Assembly: GCA_022710185.1 (NCBI GenBank)
Contig: JAKLHK010000006.1
Span: 1 to 64,000 of the forward strand
DNA: 64,000 bases
Source of the DNA: Bacteroidota bacterium
Lineage (GTDB): Bacteria; Bacteroidota; Bacteroidia; Bacteroidales; JAGNHN01
Direction of reading: 5' to 3'
The notes beneath the pieces were generated by a model. It searched no databases. It was not told where the DNA came from and was given only the letters and a program-made list of their open reading frames with translations. Below are positions 49,475-59,440 of this stretch, one piece after another. The position numbers and the translations under genes are program-made. Positions within the stretch are counted from its first letter, which is position 1, and every line of letters starts with the position of its first letter.

Positions 49475-51057
49475 CAATCGTCGATACTAATATTCAGCGC
49501 GGCATTGGCGCCTATCCTCACTTTCAGCCAGGCATCTCCATACACCTTGACACGGTTTCCACCGGTTGTTTTCAAGCGCCCTTTCAGCACGAGCTTGCTG
49601 GTTTGGAGCAGATGATCCCGGCGGGTGCCGGAAAACAGGACATCGGTGGTCCGTGTTCCCGGCGACAGTATCCTCAGCTCAGGGGTCGGACCCAGGGTCC
49701 CTGAGGCGATCACCAGGGAATACCCGGAGAACAGGGAGTCCACCACCAAACCGCTTTCATCCAGCATATAGGCCTGGAATTCGGCTTCCAGGGGGAAGTT
49801 GTTCTCGATATGCACCCGGAAGCCTGCGCTCTGCAGCTCCTCCACATCTTCCATGGAAAAGTCAACGGTATCATGAAGCACGAGGCCCCCTACCCTTCCC
49901 GACAAGGGGATCTCCACCTGAACGTCGAGGTCCACACGACTGGTATCCAGTATGAAATTATAGCCTGTGGATGGCGGGGGGTTGATTTGTCCGACGAAAT
50001 GGTAATAGAGCTTACGCGGCGACTGGTTGAGCACTGAGGCCAGGCTGGCGCTGCGGATGGTATGCCTTGTTTCGGCAAACTGCCCGATCCCGGCCAGGAC
50101 CGGCGCGGCGATGTTGTATTGGGTAGCCAGGTCATCCACATAGAATTTGTAAGGGAAACTGGCCGGGCTGTAGCCCCATATCGCCTGGGGCACAATAAGG
50201 ACAGGGAGCCCGAAGGAGTTGCGTACCAGCAGTCGGAGAATCACGCTATCAATAGCCACGTTGCCGAAGTCGACCTGACTGAAGGCATCGATCAGCAGGG
50301 TATCGCTCAGCTCTTCCTCCCTGTTACCCAACTGACCGAAGGCGCTGGTGAAGTCGATATCAGTCAGGCTCTCGCCCATATTGATCGTGAATGGACCAAT
50401 CCCGGTATTGTTATCTCCATAAAGCACAATTTTGTATTTCGGTTCCAGGACATTGGATGTACTCCCCTGGGTTGCGGTCACCAGGACACATTCGCTGAGG
50501 TCGATCTGCTGATTAATGAGTACGGGAAGGGACCCGGTATAATTATGGTCCAGGGTCAGTGTCACAGGTTTCCCATTCCGGAGCAGGAAGGGGAGTTCTA
50601 CCTCTATTCTTCCGCTATGGGTGATGCCGGACTGCACCTGCAGGTTGAATAGTCCGTCCATCCGCAGGCTGTCGAGGCGCTCCCCGCCCGGCAGGTTCAT
50701 TTCATAGGGATGGCTAAAAACCAGCACGAAGGAATCGCCCGGCAGCAAGGGGGGCATCATGAAGGTCTCTTCGGTGTTCAGAAACTGGTCGGGGACAATG
50801 AGATAGTCGTCGATTACCCCGGTACTGACTTTGCTGTCGTAAACCAGGTAGATCAAGCCGTTGGAGGGATTCTCGAAGATGTAACCCTCCGAATTCTCCA
50901 GGAGGTCATCCATGGTAAGGGTGCTGGATACGAGCGGGGCGGCCATTTGGGGGTTCCAGTCGGCCAGCTTGAGTTTATCGAACTCGTAGTCCTTCATGCA
51001 GGAGGATAGCAGGAGGAGCAGGACCAGGCTCGACCCCAGCAGGAGGTGTCGTTTCAT
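49474..51057 (-). CDS. Large lipoprotein, unknown
   Basis: 527 residues. Signal peptide with lipobox LLLLSSC (C19), then MKDYEFDKLKLADWNPQMA, the look of an outer-membrane or surface lipoprotein. The rest is rich in beta strands with repeated stretches about avoiding a set size (SGRIEVELPFLLRNGKPVTL, SGRVGGLVLHDTVDF). No enzyme motif seen. Its stop overlaps the DUF5723 start and its start lies 36 bases after the next lipoprotein gene, so all three probably act together at the outer membrane. Confidence 0.7.
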   Translation of the reverse strand: MKRHLLLGSSLVLLLLLSSCMKDYEFDKLKLADWNPQMAAPLVSSTLTMDDLLENSEGYIFENPSNGLIYLVYDSKVSTGVIDDYLIVPDQFLNTEETFMMPPLLPGDSFVLVFSHPYEMNLPGGERLDSLRMDGLFNLQVQSGITHSGRIEVELPFLLRNGKPVTLTLDHNYTGSLPVLINQQIDLSECVLVTATQGSTSNVLEPKYKIVLYGDNNTGIGPFTINMGESLTDIDFTSAFGQLGNREEELSDTLLIDAFSQVDFGNVAIDSVILRLLVRNSFGLPVLIVPQAIWGYSPASFPYKFYVDDLATQYNIAAPVLAGIGQFAETRHTIRSASLASVLNQSPRKLYYHFVGQINPPPSTGYNFILDTSRVDLDVQVEIPLSGRVGGLVLHDTVDFSMEDVEELQSAGFRVHIENNFPLEAEFQAYMLDESGLVVDSLFSGYSLVIASGTLGPTPELRILSPGTRTTDVLFSGTRRDHLLQTSKLVLKGRLKTTGGNRVKVYGDAWLKVRIGANAALNISIDD

Positions 51058-51093
51058 GGGTTCGGGTCAGCGTCAGGTTGGGAATGACTTGGT

Positions 51094-51900
51094 TCAGTCG
51101 AGGTAATATGGAAAAGAGGAGCCCCCGAACTCGAAGGTGACCTTGTTATCGCATTCCCCGGTACCGAAGTCAATGGTACCTGTTTCCACCAGGGCACCGG
51201 GCAGGCTGAGGGCAAGGATGCCCTGGCTGATGTATGCACAGGGGCGGGCCACCAGGAGGTCGGCAGTAATGCTGGCTGAAAATGCCTGGCCGTTGTATGC
51301 CGTTCCGCTGGCAGAACTCCCGCTAAGCACATTATAAGTATCATCAGACATATCTCCAGGGGTGTTTGTTCCTGCCGACCAGCGCAGTGTGTGTACCGAC
51401 TGCCAGGTGGAGGTATTCCCGAGGGAATCGGAGAAGGAGCCGCCGGCCACTTCGATCACCATGTCCTTGTTTATTCCGGTGAAGTCTTTGTCTATTCCGA
51501 TCGATCCCAGGAAGGTCCGATTGTCCACGGAATAGCTGTTCAGGCTGAGAATGAGACTGGTGGTATCCTGAATATAGGGCGCAGTTAGGAGAACGCTGAT
51601 GCTTCCGGAGCGGTATTTACCGTCGGGGCACTGCACCCCGCTTCCAAAGTCGAGGTTGGCGCTAAGCCCGCCGGCACCCAGGGTGACCATAGCGCTGTCG
51701 ATTAGGGCATAGCCCTGGGTGTTCAGCAGGGAGTCCTGCAGGGCTTTATCCACATAATCGAAGATGTCAAGGTAGGCTACCTCCCCTATGACATACTCGG
51801 TGGCGGTCTCCAGGTTGGTCTGGAGGTCCAGCTGTTCATCATCGCAACCGGCGAACAATAATAAAGAGAGTAGTAAGAAGACCAGGGCGCGGGTTTTCAT
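51094..51900 (-). CDS. Lipoprotein with CDNK motif, unknown
   Basis: 268 residues from the ATG at 51900 (MKTRALVFLLLSLLLFAGC, lipobox C19). The C-terminal IDFGTGECDNKVTFEFGG is a motif I remember from Bacteroidota lipoproteins of unknown function. It is first of a three-gene row with the large lipoprotein and DUF5723. No -7 box of the usual form is evident in the 100 bases before it. Confidence 0.68.
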   Translation of the reverse strand: MKTRALVFLLLSLLLFAGCDDEQLDLQTNLETATEYVIGEVAYLDIFDYVDKALQDSLLNTQGYALIDSAMVTLGAGGLSANLDFGSGVQCPDGKYRSGSISVLLTAPYIQDTTSLILSLNSYSVDNRTFLGSIGIDKDFTGINKDMVIEVAGGSFSDSLGNTSTWQSVHTLRWSAGTNTPGDMSDDTYNVLSGSSASGTAYNGQAFSASITADLLVARPCAYISQGILALSLPGALVETGTIDFGTGECDNKVTFEFGGSSFPYYLD

Positions 51901-52026
51901 GTGAGTTTGGTTTATGATTATCAAAGATATGTCTTATTTAGAACCATTCCAAGCTTTATTATAAACAAGCGACCAGTAAGGAATTGCCAAATATCATGCA
52001 GTCTCCGAACCTGGAATATGGCGTGG

Positions 52027-52854
52027 TCAGAGCTCCAGTTTGAGGATGCGGGAGCGGATGAGGCTCAGGTCGCGGCGCAGTTCGGCCACGGCCTGACCGA
52101 TCTCGTCGCGGGGCACGTTGCCTGCGGGCATTTCGCTGCTGATGTAGTGCACGAAGCGCCAGACTTCCCGGATATCCTTTACCGGCACTTCAAAAGGCTC
52201 GTACAGGGGATTGAGCGAGTACAGAACCAGGCAGCCGTCTTCGCGTATGCGGTTCTCTGCCACCTTGAACACGATGCCATCGTCGGAGGTAAGTACGATA
52301 TAGGCATGGCGGTCCCGGATATGGTTCCAGTCCTCGACGTACTCCCCGGTCACCCAGGCGCCATCGGGGATAGGCAACATGGAATCCCCGCTGATCTGGA
52401 AGGTGCGGTACTTTTTCTGGCGCGAAAGGAAGGGCAACCGGAAGGTCGGCAGCACCTGGATGAACTCCGGATCGGCAAAGCCCTTGCGGTAGCCTGCCTG
52501 GGCCTTATCGGGCACCAGTTCGATGTTGTCCTCGTTGTCAGCACTCACTGTAGTTGCCAGCACCCGAAGGTTCGACCCGTTGATGTGCACATCGTATCCC
52601 CTTTCGAGCTGACTGAGCTCCCGTTCCCCGAGCCGGGCGAGGTCTACTTTAATTAATGTGTCGATGGCGATGCCGAAATATCCGGAGAACTGCACCAGGG
52701 CTTCCATGCCCGGCTGGGCGATCGCATTCTCGTAGCCACTGTAGGTGGAGCGTTTCATGCCCAGGGCATGGGCGATATCGTCCTGGGTGCGCTTGCGGCG
52801 CTTCCTGAGGAGCTTCAGGTTGGAAGAAAAATAATTTTCCGCTTGCTTGTCCAT
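52027..52854 (-). CDS. LexA-like transcriptional repressor (XRE HTH plus S24 peptidase domain)
   Basis: 275-residue regulator. An XRE helix-turn-helix covers about 10-65 (RTQDDIAHALGMKRSTYSGY). The S24/LexA domain follows: candidate self-cleavage site A120-G121 in KAQAGYRKG, catalytic serine S158 (ISGDSM) and lysine K197 (GIVFKVAE); the 39-residue Ser-Lys spacing is close to LexA's 37. So it could self-cleave when RecA is activated. It is divergent from dinB-dnaE, and a palindrome overlaps its own -7 box, pointing to autorepression. The C-terminal helix is Arg/Leu-rich (ELRRDLSLIRSRILKLEL). Confidence 0.88.
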   Translation of the reverse strand: MDKQAENYFSSNLKLLRKRRKRTQDDIAHALGMKRSTYSGYENAIAQPGMEALVQFSGYFGIAIDTLIKVDLARLGERELSQLERGYDVHINGSNLRVLATTVSADNEDNIELVPDKAQAGYRKGFADPEFIQVLPTFRLPFLSRQKKYRTFQISGDSMLPIPDGAWVTGEYVEDWNHIRDRHAYIVLTSDDGIVFKVAENRIREDGCLVLYSLNPLYEPFEVPVKDIREVWRFVHYISSEMPAGNVPRDEIGQAVAELRRDLSLIRSRILKLEL

Positions 52855-52884
52855 AAGAATAATGATTATATTATCGTCAGTTCA

Positions 52885-52903
52885 TTGATTATTTTCTAAT
52901 CAA
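52885..52903. promoter_or_regulatory. Operator-like inverted repeat TTGATTA-N5-TAATCAA
   Basis: Perfect 7-bp arms with a five-base centre, 31 bases before the regulator's ATG and overlapping its -7 box by three bases. It is the best candidate binding site for the XRE/S24 repressor. No second copy was seen before dinB or dnaE. Confidence 0.6.
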
Positions 52904-52932
52904 AGGTATGATAAAAGGTAATGAGAAAGCAA
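52901..52932 (-). promoter_or_regulatory. -33/-7 promoter of the LexA-like regulator
   Basis: Reverse strand TTG (52932-52930), a 21-base spacer, then TACCTTTG (52908-52901). Confidence 0.68.
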
Positions 52933-53003
52933 GGAAGGCGGGAAAGAATATCGAATATCAACGAATGCTGATTTCAGAAGGAGGATGAGGATGAGGAGAA
53001 GCG

Positions 53004-53024
53004 GACATACAACATACAACATAG
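53004..53024. repeat. Heptanucleotide array (ACATACA)3
   Basis: ACATACA, ACATACA and ACATAGA, ending two bases before copy 2 of the 44-bp element. The reverse complement is the TATGT-type word seen next to copy 1 at 30303. Confidence 0.8.
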
Positions 53025-53026
53025 AC

Positions 53027-53070
53027 CACCCTTCGACACGGATGGCTGCGCCATCCTGCTCAGGGACCGG
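53027..53070 (-). repeat. 44-bp dispersed hairpin element, copy 2
   Basis: Exact reverse complement of 30325-30368, including the inner repeat GGATGGC-TGC-GCCATCC. It lies between an (ACATACA) array and the (GAACATA)7 array, upstream of dinB. Confidence 0.9.
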
Positions 53071-53071
53071 A

Positions 53072-53120
53072 GAACATAGAACATAGAACATAGAACATAG
53101 AACATAGAACATAGAACATA
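53072..53120. repeat. Heptanucleotide array (GAACATA)7
   Basis: Seven exact GAACATA units, followed by GAA and two CAACCAT units that end three bases before the dinB start codon. The region where a dinB promoter would be expected is therefore all repeat; no TAnnTTTG box is seen. Confidence 0.97.
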
Positions 53121-53140
53121 GAACAACCATCAACCATCGC

Positions 53141-54328
<1,188 letters not shown>

Positions 54329-54349
54329 TCAGTGGAAAATAAAAAATGA

Positions 54350-54370
54350 ACCATCAACCATCAACCATCA
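54350..54370. repeat. Heptanucleotide array (ACCATCA)3
   Basis: Three exact units just before the dnaE start at 54373. In the longer frame from 54346 they would be translated, giving a repeat-coded N-terminus. Confidence 0.93.
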
Positions 54371-54372
54371 CA

Positions 54373-57300
54373 ATGTTTTTCTTCGCCAAATCCTTTTACA
54401 GTCTCCGCTACGGGGTGCTTTCCCCGGAGGAGCTCGCGGCCGGGGCCGCACGCCGGGGCATCCGCAAGCTGGTGCTCACCGACATCAACAATACCAGCGG
54501 GTTGTTCGACTTCGTGAAGGCCTGCCGCAAGGAAGGCGTGGAGGCCATCGCCGGGCTGGAGTTCCGCAGCGGGGCCCGCCACCTGTTCACCGGCATCGCA
54601 CGCAACGCCGAAGGCCTGCGTCAGCTGCACACCCTGCTCAGCCGCCACAACATCGAAGGGTCCCCCCTCACGGCCGAACCCGAGGAGCTCTCCCACTGCT
54701 TCCTGATCTACCCCCCGGGCCAGGTGCCGGCCCGCTGCCTTGCCCCCAACGAGTTCGTGGCCATCCGCCCATCGGAGGCCACCCGGCTAATCAGCCATCC
54801 TTTACGCGAGCACATTCCCCGGGGGATTATCTTTCAGCCCGTCACCTTCGCCGACCCCACGGAGCTCAGCCTCCACCGCAACCTGCGCGCCATCGGCACC
54901 AACAGCCTGCTCAGCAAGCTCGACCCCCTCGAAACGGCTGCGCCCGACGAGCGCTTCACTACCGAAGAAGCCGTGCTCCAGGCCTTCCTGCCCTACCCCG
55001 GCCTGGCGGAAAACAACCGCCATATCGCAGAGAACTGCCATTTCAGTTTCAACTTCGACAGTGTCAAGAACAAGAAGACCTATACCGCCAGCCGTTACGA
55101 CGACCGCCTCCTGCTGGAAAAGCTGGTGGGCGACGGCATGCAGTACCGCTACGGCAAGGAGGCGCCCCGGGTGGCCGAGCGGGTACGCCATGAGCTGGAT
55201 GTGATCGACAAACTCGGCTTTTCTTCCTATTTCCTCATCACCTGGGACATCATCCGCTACTCCCTCTCCCGGGGCTTCTATCATGTAGGACGGGGCAGCG
55301 GGGCCAATAGCATCGCGGCTTACTGCCTGAAGATCACCGACGTTGACCCCGTTGAACTCGACCTTTACTTCGAGCGTTTCATCAATCCCCGGCGATCGAG
55401 CCCCCCGGATTTCGACATCGACTATTCCTGGAAGGACCGGGACGAGGTACACCAATACATCTTCCGCCGCTATGGCCGGGAACACACCGCCCTGCTCGGA
55501 GCCATGTCCACCTTCAAGGGCAAATCAATACTGCGGGAACTGGGCAAGGTTTACGGACTCCCCAAGGGCGACATCGACCGCCTAGTGGAGGAGCCCGACA
55601 ACACCCGTTACCACGATGACATCATACGGCATATTCTGAGCGTGGGCCGCAGGATGGCCAATTTCCCCAACCTCCGCAGTATCCACGCCGGAGGGGTGCT
55701 GATCTCCGAAGAGCCCATTACGTATTACACCGCCCTCGACCTGCCACCCAAGGGCTTTCCCACCACCCAATGGGACATGTACGTGGCCGAGGACATCGGC
55801 TTCGAGAAGCTCGACATCCTGAGCCAGCGCGGCATAGGCCATATCCGCGAAGCGGCCGACATCATCCGGGAGAACCGGGGCATTACCGTGGACGTGCACC
55901 AGGTGCGTAAGTTCAAGGAAGATCCGACCTCACGCCGCCAACTGCGCGAAGGGGAGACCAACGGGTGCTTCTATATCGAGAGCCCCGCCATGCGCGGACT
56001 CCTGAAGAAGCTGAAGTGCGACGACTACCTCACCCTGGTGGCCGCCAGCTCCATCATACGGCCCGGCGTGGCCCGCTCGGGCATGATGAAGGAATACATC
56101 CACCGCTTCCATCATCCCGGAAGTTTCAAATACCTGCACCCCATCATGGAGGAGCAGCTGAAGGAAACCTATGGCGTGATGGTGTACCAGGAAGATGTGC
56201 TGAAGGTGTGCCACCACTTTGCCGGGCTCGACCTGGCCGATGCCGACGTGCTGCGACGCGCCATGAGCGGCAAATACCGTTCCCGGGTGGAGTTCCAGAA
56301 GATCGTCGACAAGTTCTTCAGCAACTGCAGGGAATCCGGATATTCTGAAGAGGTGACGCGGGAAGTGTGGCGCCAGATCGAGTCGTTCGCGGGCTACTCC
56401 TTCTCCAAGGCCCATTCCGCCTCCTATGCTGTGGAGAGCTTCCAGAGCCTCTACCTCAAGGCCCATTATCCCCTGGAATTCATGGTGGCGGTGATCAACA
56501 ACTTCGGGGGCTTCTTCCCCACCTGGGTCTACCTCAACGAGGCGAAGCGCTGCGGGGCCGTCATCGAGCTGCCCTCGGTGAACCACAGCCGCTACACCAC
56601 CCGCATCTCCGGCACCGTCATCTGGCTGGGGTTCATTCACATGAAAGGCCTGGAAGACAGCCTGGCGCGCCGCATCGGGGAAGAGAGGGAGAGGCAGGGG
56701 GATTACCGGGACCTGGAAGACTTCGTGCAGCGGGTGCAACCCGCCCCCGAGCAACTGCTGCTGCTCATCCGCGCCAGCGCCTTCCGCTTCACCGGGGAGT
56801 CGCGCAAGGCCCTGCTGTGGCAGGCGCATATGCTCATGGGCAAGGGCCGTCGCGAAGCCCCGCCCCGCCCGCTCTTTCAGTCGCCCGGCCGTCAGTTCGT
56901 CCTGCCCGAGCTCGAGCTCAGCCCCATGGAAAATGCCTACGATGAGATGGAGATCTTCGGCTTCACGGTGACCATGAGCCCCTTCGATATGCTGAAGCTG
57001 AAGTGGAGGGGCGATGTAATGGCACGGCAGATGCCGGAACATGCCGGAAGGGAGGTACGCATGCTGGGGCACCTGGTCACCATCAAATATGTGCGCACGG
57101 TGAAGGGTGAGATCATGAACTTCGGCACCTTCCTGGATGTGGAAGGGAACTTCTTCGATAGCGTCCACTTCCCTCCCAGCCTGAAAAACAACCCTTTTCG
57201 CGGCCAGGGGGTGTACGCACTCAAAGGCCGCATCGTGGAGGAGTTCGGATTCCCCAGCCTGGAAGTGGACCGCATGGAGAAAATGGCCGTCCATGGCGAT

Positions 57301-57417
57301 CCCCGCTACGACGGCGAGCCTGTGCCCCTGAAAAGAGACCAGCTGAACGGGAAACATGCCGGGCAATGGCAGGGGCGCGATGCGGCACAGGATGCATTGC
57401 AGAAGGCGGTGGGGTGA
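54373..57417 (+). CDS. DNA polymerase III alpha subunit, short error-prone DnaE type
   Basis: C-family polymerase, 1014 residues, shorter than replicative DnaE (about 1150-1250). I start at the ATG at 54373 (MFFFAKSFYSLRYG) since earlier residues would come from a tandem repeat. The N-terminal PHP domain has lost metal-binding histidines (FAKSFYS where HxHSxYS is expected; TDINNT in place of TDH). The polymerase is intact: catalytic D348 and D350 (FDIDYS) and D481 (FEKLDIL). A helix-hairpin-helix region and a C-terminal OB domain (about 900-985, VRMLGHLVTIKYVRT) follow. It probably works with DinB in translesion synthesis, like DnaE2 in other phyla. Confidence 0.92.
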   Translation: MFFFAKSFYSLRYGVLSPEELAAGAARRGIRKLVLTDINNTSGLFDFVKACRKEGVEAIAGLEFRSGARHLFTGIARNAEGLRQLHTLLSRHNIEGSPLTAEPEELSHCFLIYPPGQVPARCLAPNEFVAIRPSEATRLISHPLREHIPRGIIFQPVTFADPTELSLHRNLRAIGTNSLLSKLDPLETAAPDERFTTEEAVLQAFLPYPGLAENNRHIAENCHFSFNFDSVKNKKTYTASRYDDRLLLEKLVGDGMQYRYGKEAPRVAERVRHELDVIDKLGFSSYFLITWDIIRYSLSRGFYHVGRGSGANSIAAYCLKITDVDPVELDLYFERFINPRRSSPPDFDIDYSWKDRDEVHQYIFRRYGREHTALLGAMSTFKGKSILRELGKVYGLPKGDIDRLVEEPDNTRYHDDIIRHILSVGRRMANFPNLRSIHAGGVLISEEPITYYTALDLPPKGFPTTQWDMYVAEDIGFEKLDILSQRGIGHIREAADIIRENRGITVDVHQVRKFKEDPTSRRQLREGETNGCFYIESPAMRGLLKKLKCDDYLTLVAASSIIRPGVARSGMMKEYIHRFHHPGSFKYLHPIMEEQLKETYGVMVYQEDVLKVCHHFAGLDLADADVLRRAMSGKYRSRVEFQKIVDKFFSNCRESGYSEEVTREVWRQIESFAGYSFSKAHSASYAVESFQSLYLKAHYPLEFMVAVINNFGGFFPTWVYLNEAKRCGAVIELPSVNHSRYTTRISGTVIWLGFIHMKGLEDSLARRIGEERERQGDYRDLEDFVQRVQPAPEQLLLLIRASAFRFTGESRKALLWQAHMLMGKGRREAPPRPLFQSPGRQFVLPELELSPMENAYDEMEIFGFTVTMSPFDMLKLKWRGDVMARQMPEHAGREVRMLGHLVTIKYVRTVKGEIMNFGTFLDVEGNFFDSVHFPPSLKNNPFRGQGVYALKGRIVEEFGFPSLEVDRMEKMAVHGDPRYDGEPVPLKRDQLNGKHAGQWQGRDAAQDALQKAVG

Positions 57418-57423
57418 GTAGGA

Positions 57424-57467
57424 TATCTGATATCTGATATCTGATATCTGATATCTGATATCTGATA
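57424..57467. repeat. Heptanucleotide array (TATCTGA)6
   Basis: Six exact units beginning seven bases after the dnaE stop. Same word and orientation as the array at 31541. Confidence 0.97.
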
Positions 57468-57566
57468 ATCAATATGTTGTGGTATGATAATAAAAAAGTC
57501 TCGAATAGCCATAACAATGGTTTAAAACGGTCAACCTTATTCAGGCATCTTCATCTTCAATCTTCA

Positions 57567-57647
57567 CACTAGCCACTAGCCACTGTCTGCCATGGGCAGA
57601 CCCGCCACTAGCCACTGTCTGCTGCAGGCAGACCTGCCACCAGCCAC
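57567..57647. repeat. CTAGCCA heptads expanded into two 32-bp repeats
   Basis: CACTAGC-type heptads start the array, then a 32-bp unit occurs at 57573-57604 and again at 57605-57636, with a partial third. Each unit is CCACTAGCCACT plus a palindrome: GTCTGCCATGGGCAGAC in the first, GTCTGCTGCAGGCAGAC in the second. The heptad word is the reverse complement of the TGGCTAG array before dnaE. Confidence 0.9.
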
Positions 57648-57655
57648 TTTTTTTC

Positions 57656-57663
57656 TATCTTTG
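57656..57663 (+). promoter_or_regulatory. -7 box (TATCTTTG) of the helicase gene
   Basis: TATCTTTG, 82 bases before the ATG at 57746; the upstream -33 position lies in the 32-bp repeat region. Confidence 0.55.
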
Positions 57664-57745
57664 CACCGCCTTAACTCAAAGGCAATCAATTATTTTTTCA
57701 CCCTTCCGGCGATATACCCTGTACAAGTGTCCCGGATCAACAGGA

Positions 57746-59440
57746 ATGCTTATGTCAGGTTTTGAATTGATGGGGCTGCGCCCCGAGATCATGCGTGCTA
57801 TTGAAGAACTGGGGTACAAGACCCCTACCCCCATCCAGATCGAGGTCGTCCCCGAACTGCTGCAGGGCGGGGGAGATATGATCGGCCTGGCCCAGACCGG
57901 TACCGGCAAGACCGCAGCCTTCGGGCTTCCCCTGGTGCAGAACACCGATACCTCTTTCCGCGCAGTACAGGGGCTCATCCTTAGCCCTACAAGGGAGCTG
58001 GCGGTACAGATCGCTACTGATATTGAATCCTATGCCCGCTACACCCCCGGGCTCAAAGTACTTGCCGTATACGGCGGCGCGAACATCGTAGCCCAGATGA
58101 AACAGCTCAAAGGAGGCGTACATCTGGTGGCAGGCACCCCCGGACGGGTCCTCGACCTGATCAGCCGCAGGGTGCTCAACCTCTCCGAACTGCGATGGCT
58201 TGTGCTGGACGAGGCCGATGAGATGCTTAACATGGGCTTCAAGGAAGAACTGGACGCCATACTCTCCTCCACGCCTGAAGAAAAGCAGACCCTGCTTTTC
58301 TCCGCCACCATGCCCCGGGAGATCCTGAGCATCACCCGGCAGTACATGAGGGAACCCCGGGAGATCGCCGTTGGCCAGCGCAATGCCGGAGCCGATAAGG
58401 TCAACCATCAGTATTATATGGTCCATGCCAAGGACCGCTATGAAGCACTAAAACGCATCGCCGACCTGCACCCAAAAATCTACGGCCTCGTTTTTTGCCG
58501 GACCCGAGCCGAAACCAAGGAGGTGGCCGACAAACTGATGAAGGATGGATACAATGCCGATGCCCTCCACGGGGACCTCAGCCAGGCCCAGCGCGACTAT
58601 GTCATGAACCGTTTCCGGACAGGAAACATACAGCTGCTGGTAGCCACCGATGTCGCGGCCCGCGGCCTGGACGTGGATGACCTCACCCATGTCATCCATT
58701 ATAACCTCCCGGACGAACCCGAGATTTACATACACCGCAGCGGCCGCACCGGACGTGCCGGCAAGCCAGGGACTTCCATCGCCATCATCCACACCCGCGA
58801 GAGCGCCAAACTGCAGCTGGTCGAGAAAAAGCTGGGCAAAAAGTTTGAACGCAAGCTGGTTCCCGGGGGACGCGAGATCTGCGAAAAGCAGCTCTTCAAC
58901 CTCATCGACAAAATGGAACAGGTGGAGGTCGATGAGCACCAGGTCGAATCCTATCTTCCTCAAGTCTATAAAAAACTCGAATGGATGAGCCGCGAAGAGC
59001 TCATCCGTCGTTTTGTATCTGTCGAGTTCAACCGCTTCCTCGAGTATTACCGTGACGCCGAAGACCTGAACCCTTCTGAACGGCAAAGACAGGAGGCACG
59101 GGAATTCACCCCGCGGGAACGCACCCGCCGCAAAGGGGAAGGATACGGGGCGGAACAAGGGTTCAGCCGCTTCTTCATCAATATGGGTCGCACCCAGCGA
59201 CTGACACCCCAATGGGTGATTGGCATGATCAATGACTTCACCGGGAGACGGGACATTCCGATCGGCAGAATAGATATAGGCCAGAAATTCTCCTTCTTCG
59301 AAGTAGGCTCAGCATTCGAACAGGAGATACTGAAGGCTTTCCGCAAGGCCGAGGGAGTCAGGGTCAAACTCGCAATCCCTGAAGATAACGCAGAGAATCC
59401 AAAAGGCTACGTAAAGAAGGGGCGTAGGAAGGACGCTTAG
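57746..59440 (+). CDS. DEAD-box RNA helicase with DbpA-type RNA-binding domain
   Basis: ATP-dependent RNA helicase, likely for ribosome assembly or cold-stress RNA remodelling. 564 residues: Q motif (GYKTPTPIQ), Walker A AQTGTGKT, DEAD (LVLDEADEML), SAT, and HRSGRTGRAG of the second RecA domain. After about 460 comes a basic linker, then a DbpA RNA-binding domain (RFFINMGRTQRLTPQWVIG, then FSFFEVGSAFEQEIL). This is the DeaD/CsdA-like domain set. ATGs at 57746 and 57752 are both possible. Confidence 0.92.
   Translation: MLMSGFELMGLRPEIMRAIEELGYKTPTPIQIEVVPELLQGGGDMIGLAQTGTGKTAAFGLPLVQNTDTSFRAVQGLILSPTRELAVQIATDIESYARYTPGLKVLAVYGGANIVAQMKQLKGGVHLVAGTPGRVLDLISRRVLNLSELRWLVLDEADEMLNMGFKEELDAILSSTPEEKQTLLFSATMPREILSITRQYMREPREIAVGQRNAGADKVNHQYYMVHAKDRYEALKRIADLHPKIYGLVFCRTRAETKEVADKLMKDGYNADALHGDLSQAQRDYVMNRFRTGNIQLLVATDVAARGLDVDDLTHVIHYNLPDEPEIYIHRSGRTGRAGKPGTSIAIIHTRESAKLQLVEKKLGKKFERKLVPGGREICEKQLFNLIDKMEQVEVDEHQVESYLPQVYKKLEWMSREELIRRFVSVEFNRFLEYYRDAEDLNPSERQRQEAREFTPRERTRRKGEGYGAEQGFSRFFINMGRTQRLTPQWVIGMINDFTGRRDIPIGRIDIGQKFSFFEVGSAFEQEILKAFRKAEGVRVKLAIPEDNAENPKGYVKKGRRKDA

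Larger units (their letters stand above)
57418..57745. other. Repeat-filled intergenic region between dnaE and the helicase gene
   Basis: No gene is seen in this 328-base gap. It holds the TATCTGA array, about 95 bases of AT-rich sequence, the CTAGCCA/32-bp repeats and then a -7 box for the helicase gene. Confidence 0.85.

Noticed and set aside
53072..53120. CRISPR array
   Set aside because: The units are contiguous 7-mers without spacers, and no cas genes are present.
55930..57366. 478-codon open frame antisense to dnaE
   Set aside because: The forward strand carries a polymerase with catalytic motifs; the antisense frame has no motif and a His-rich, low-complexity composition.
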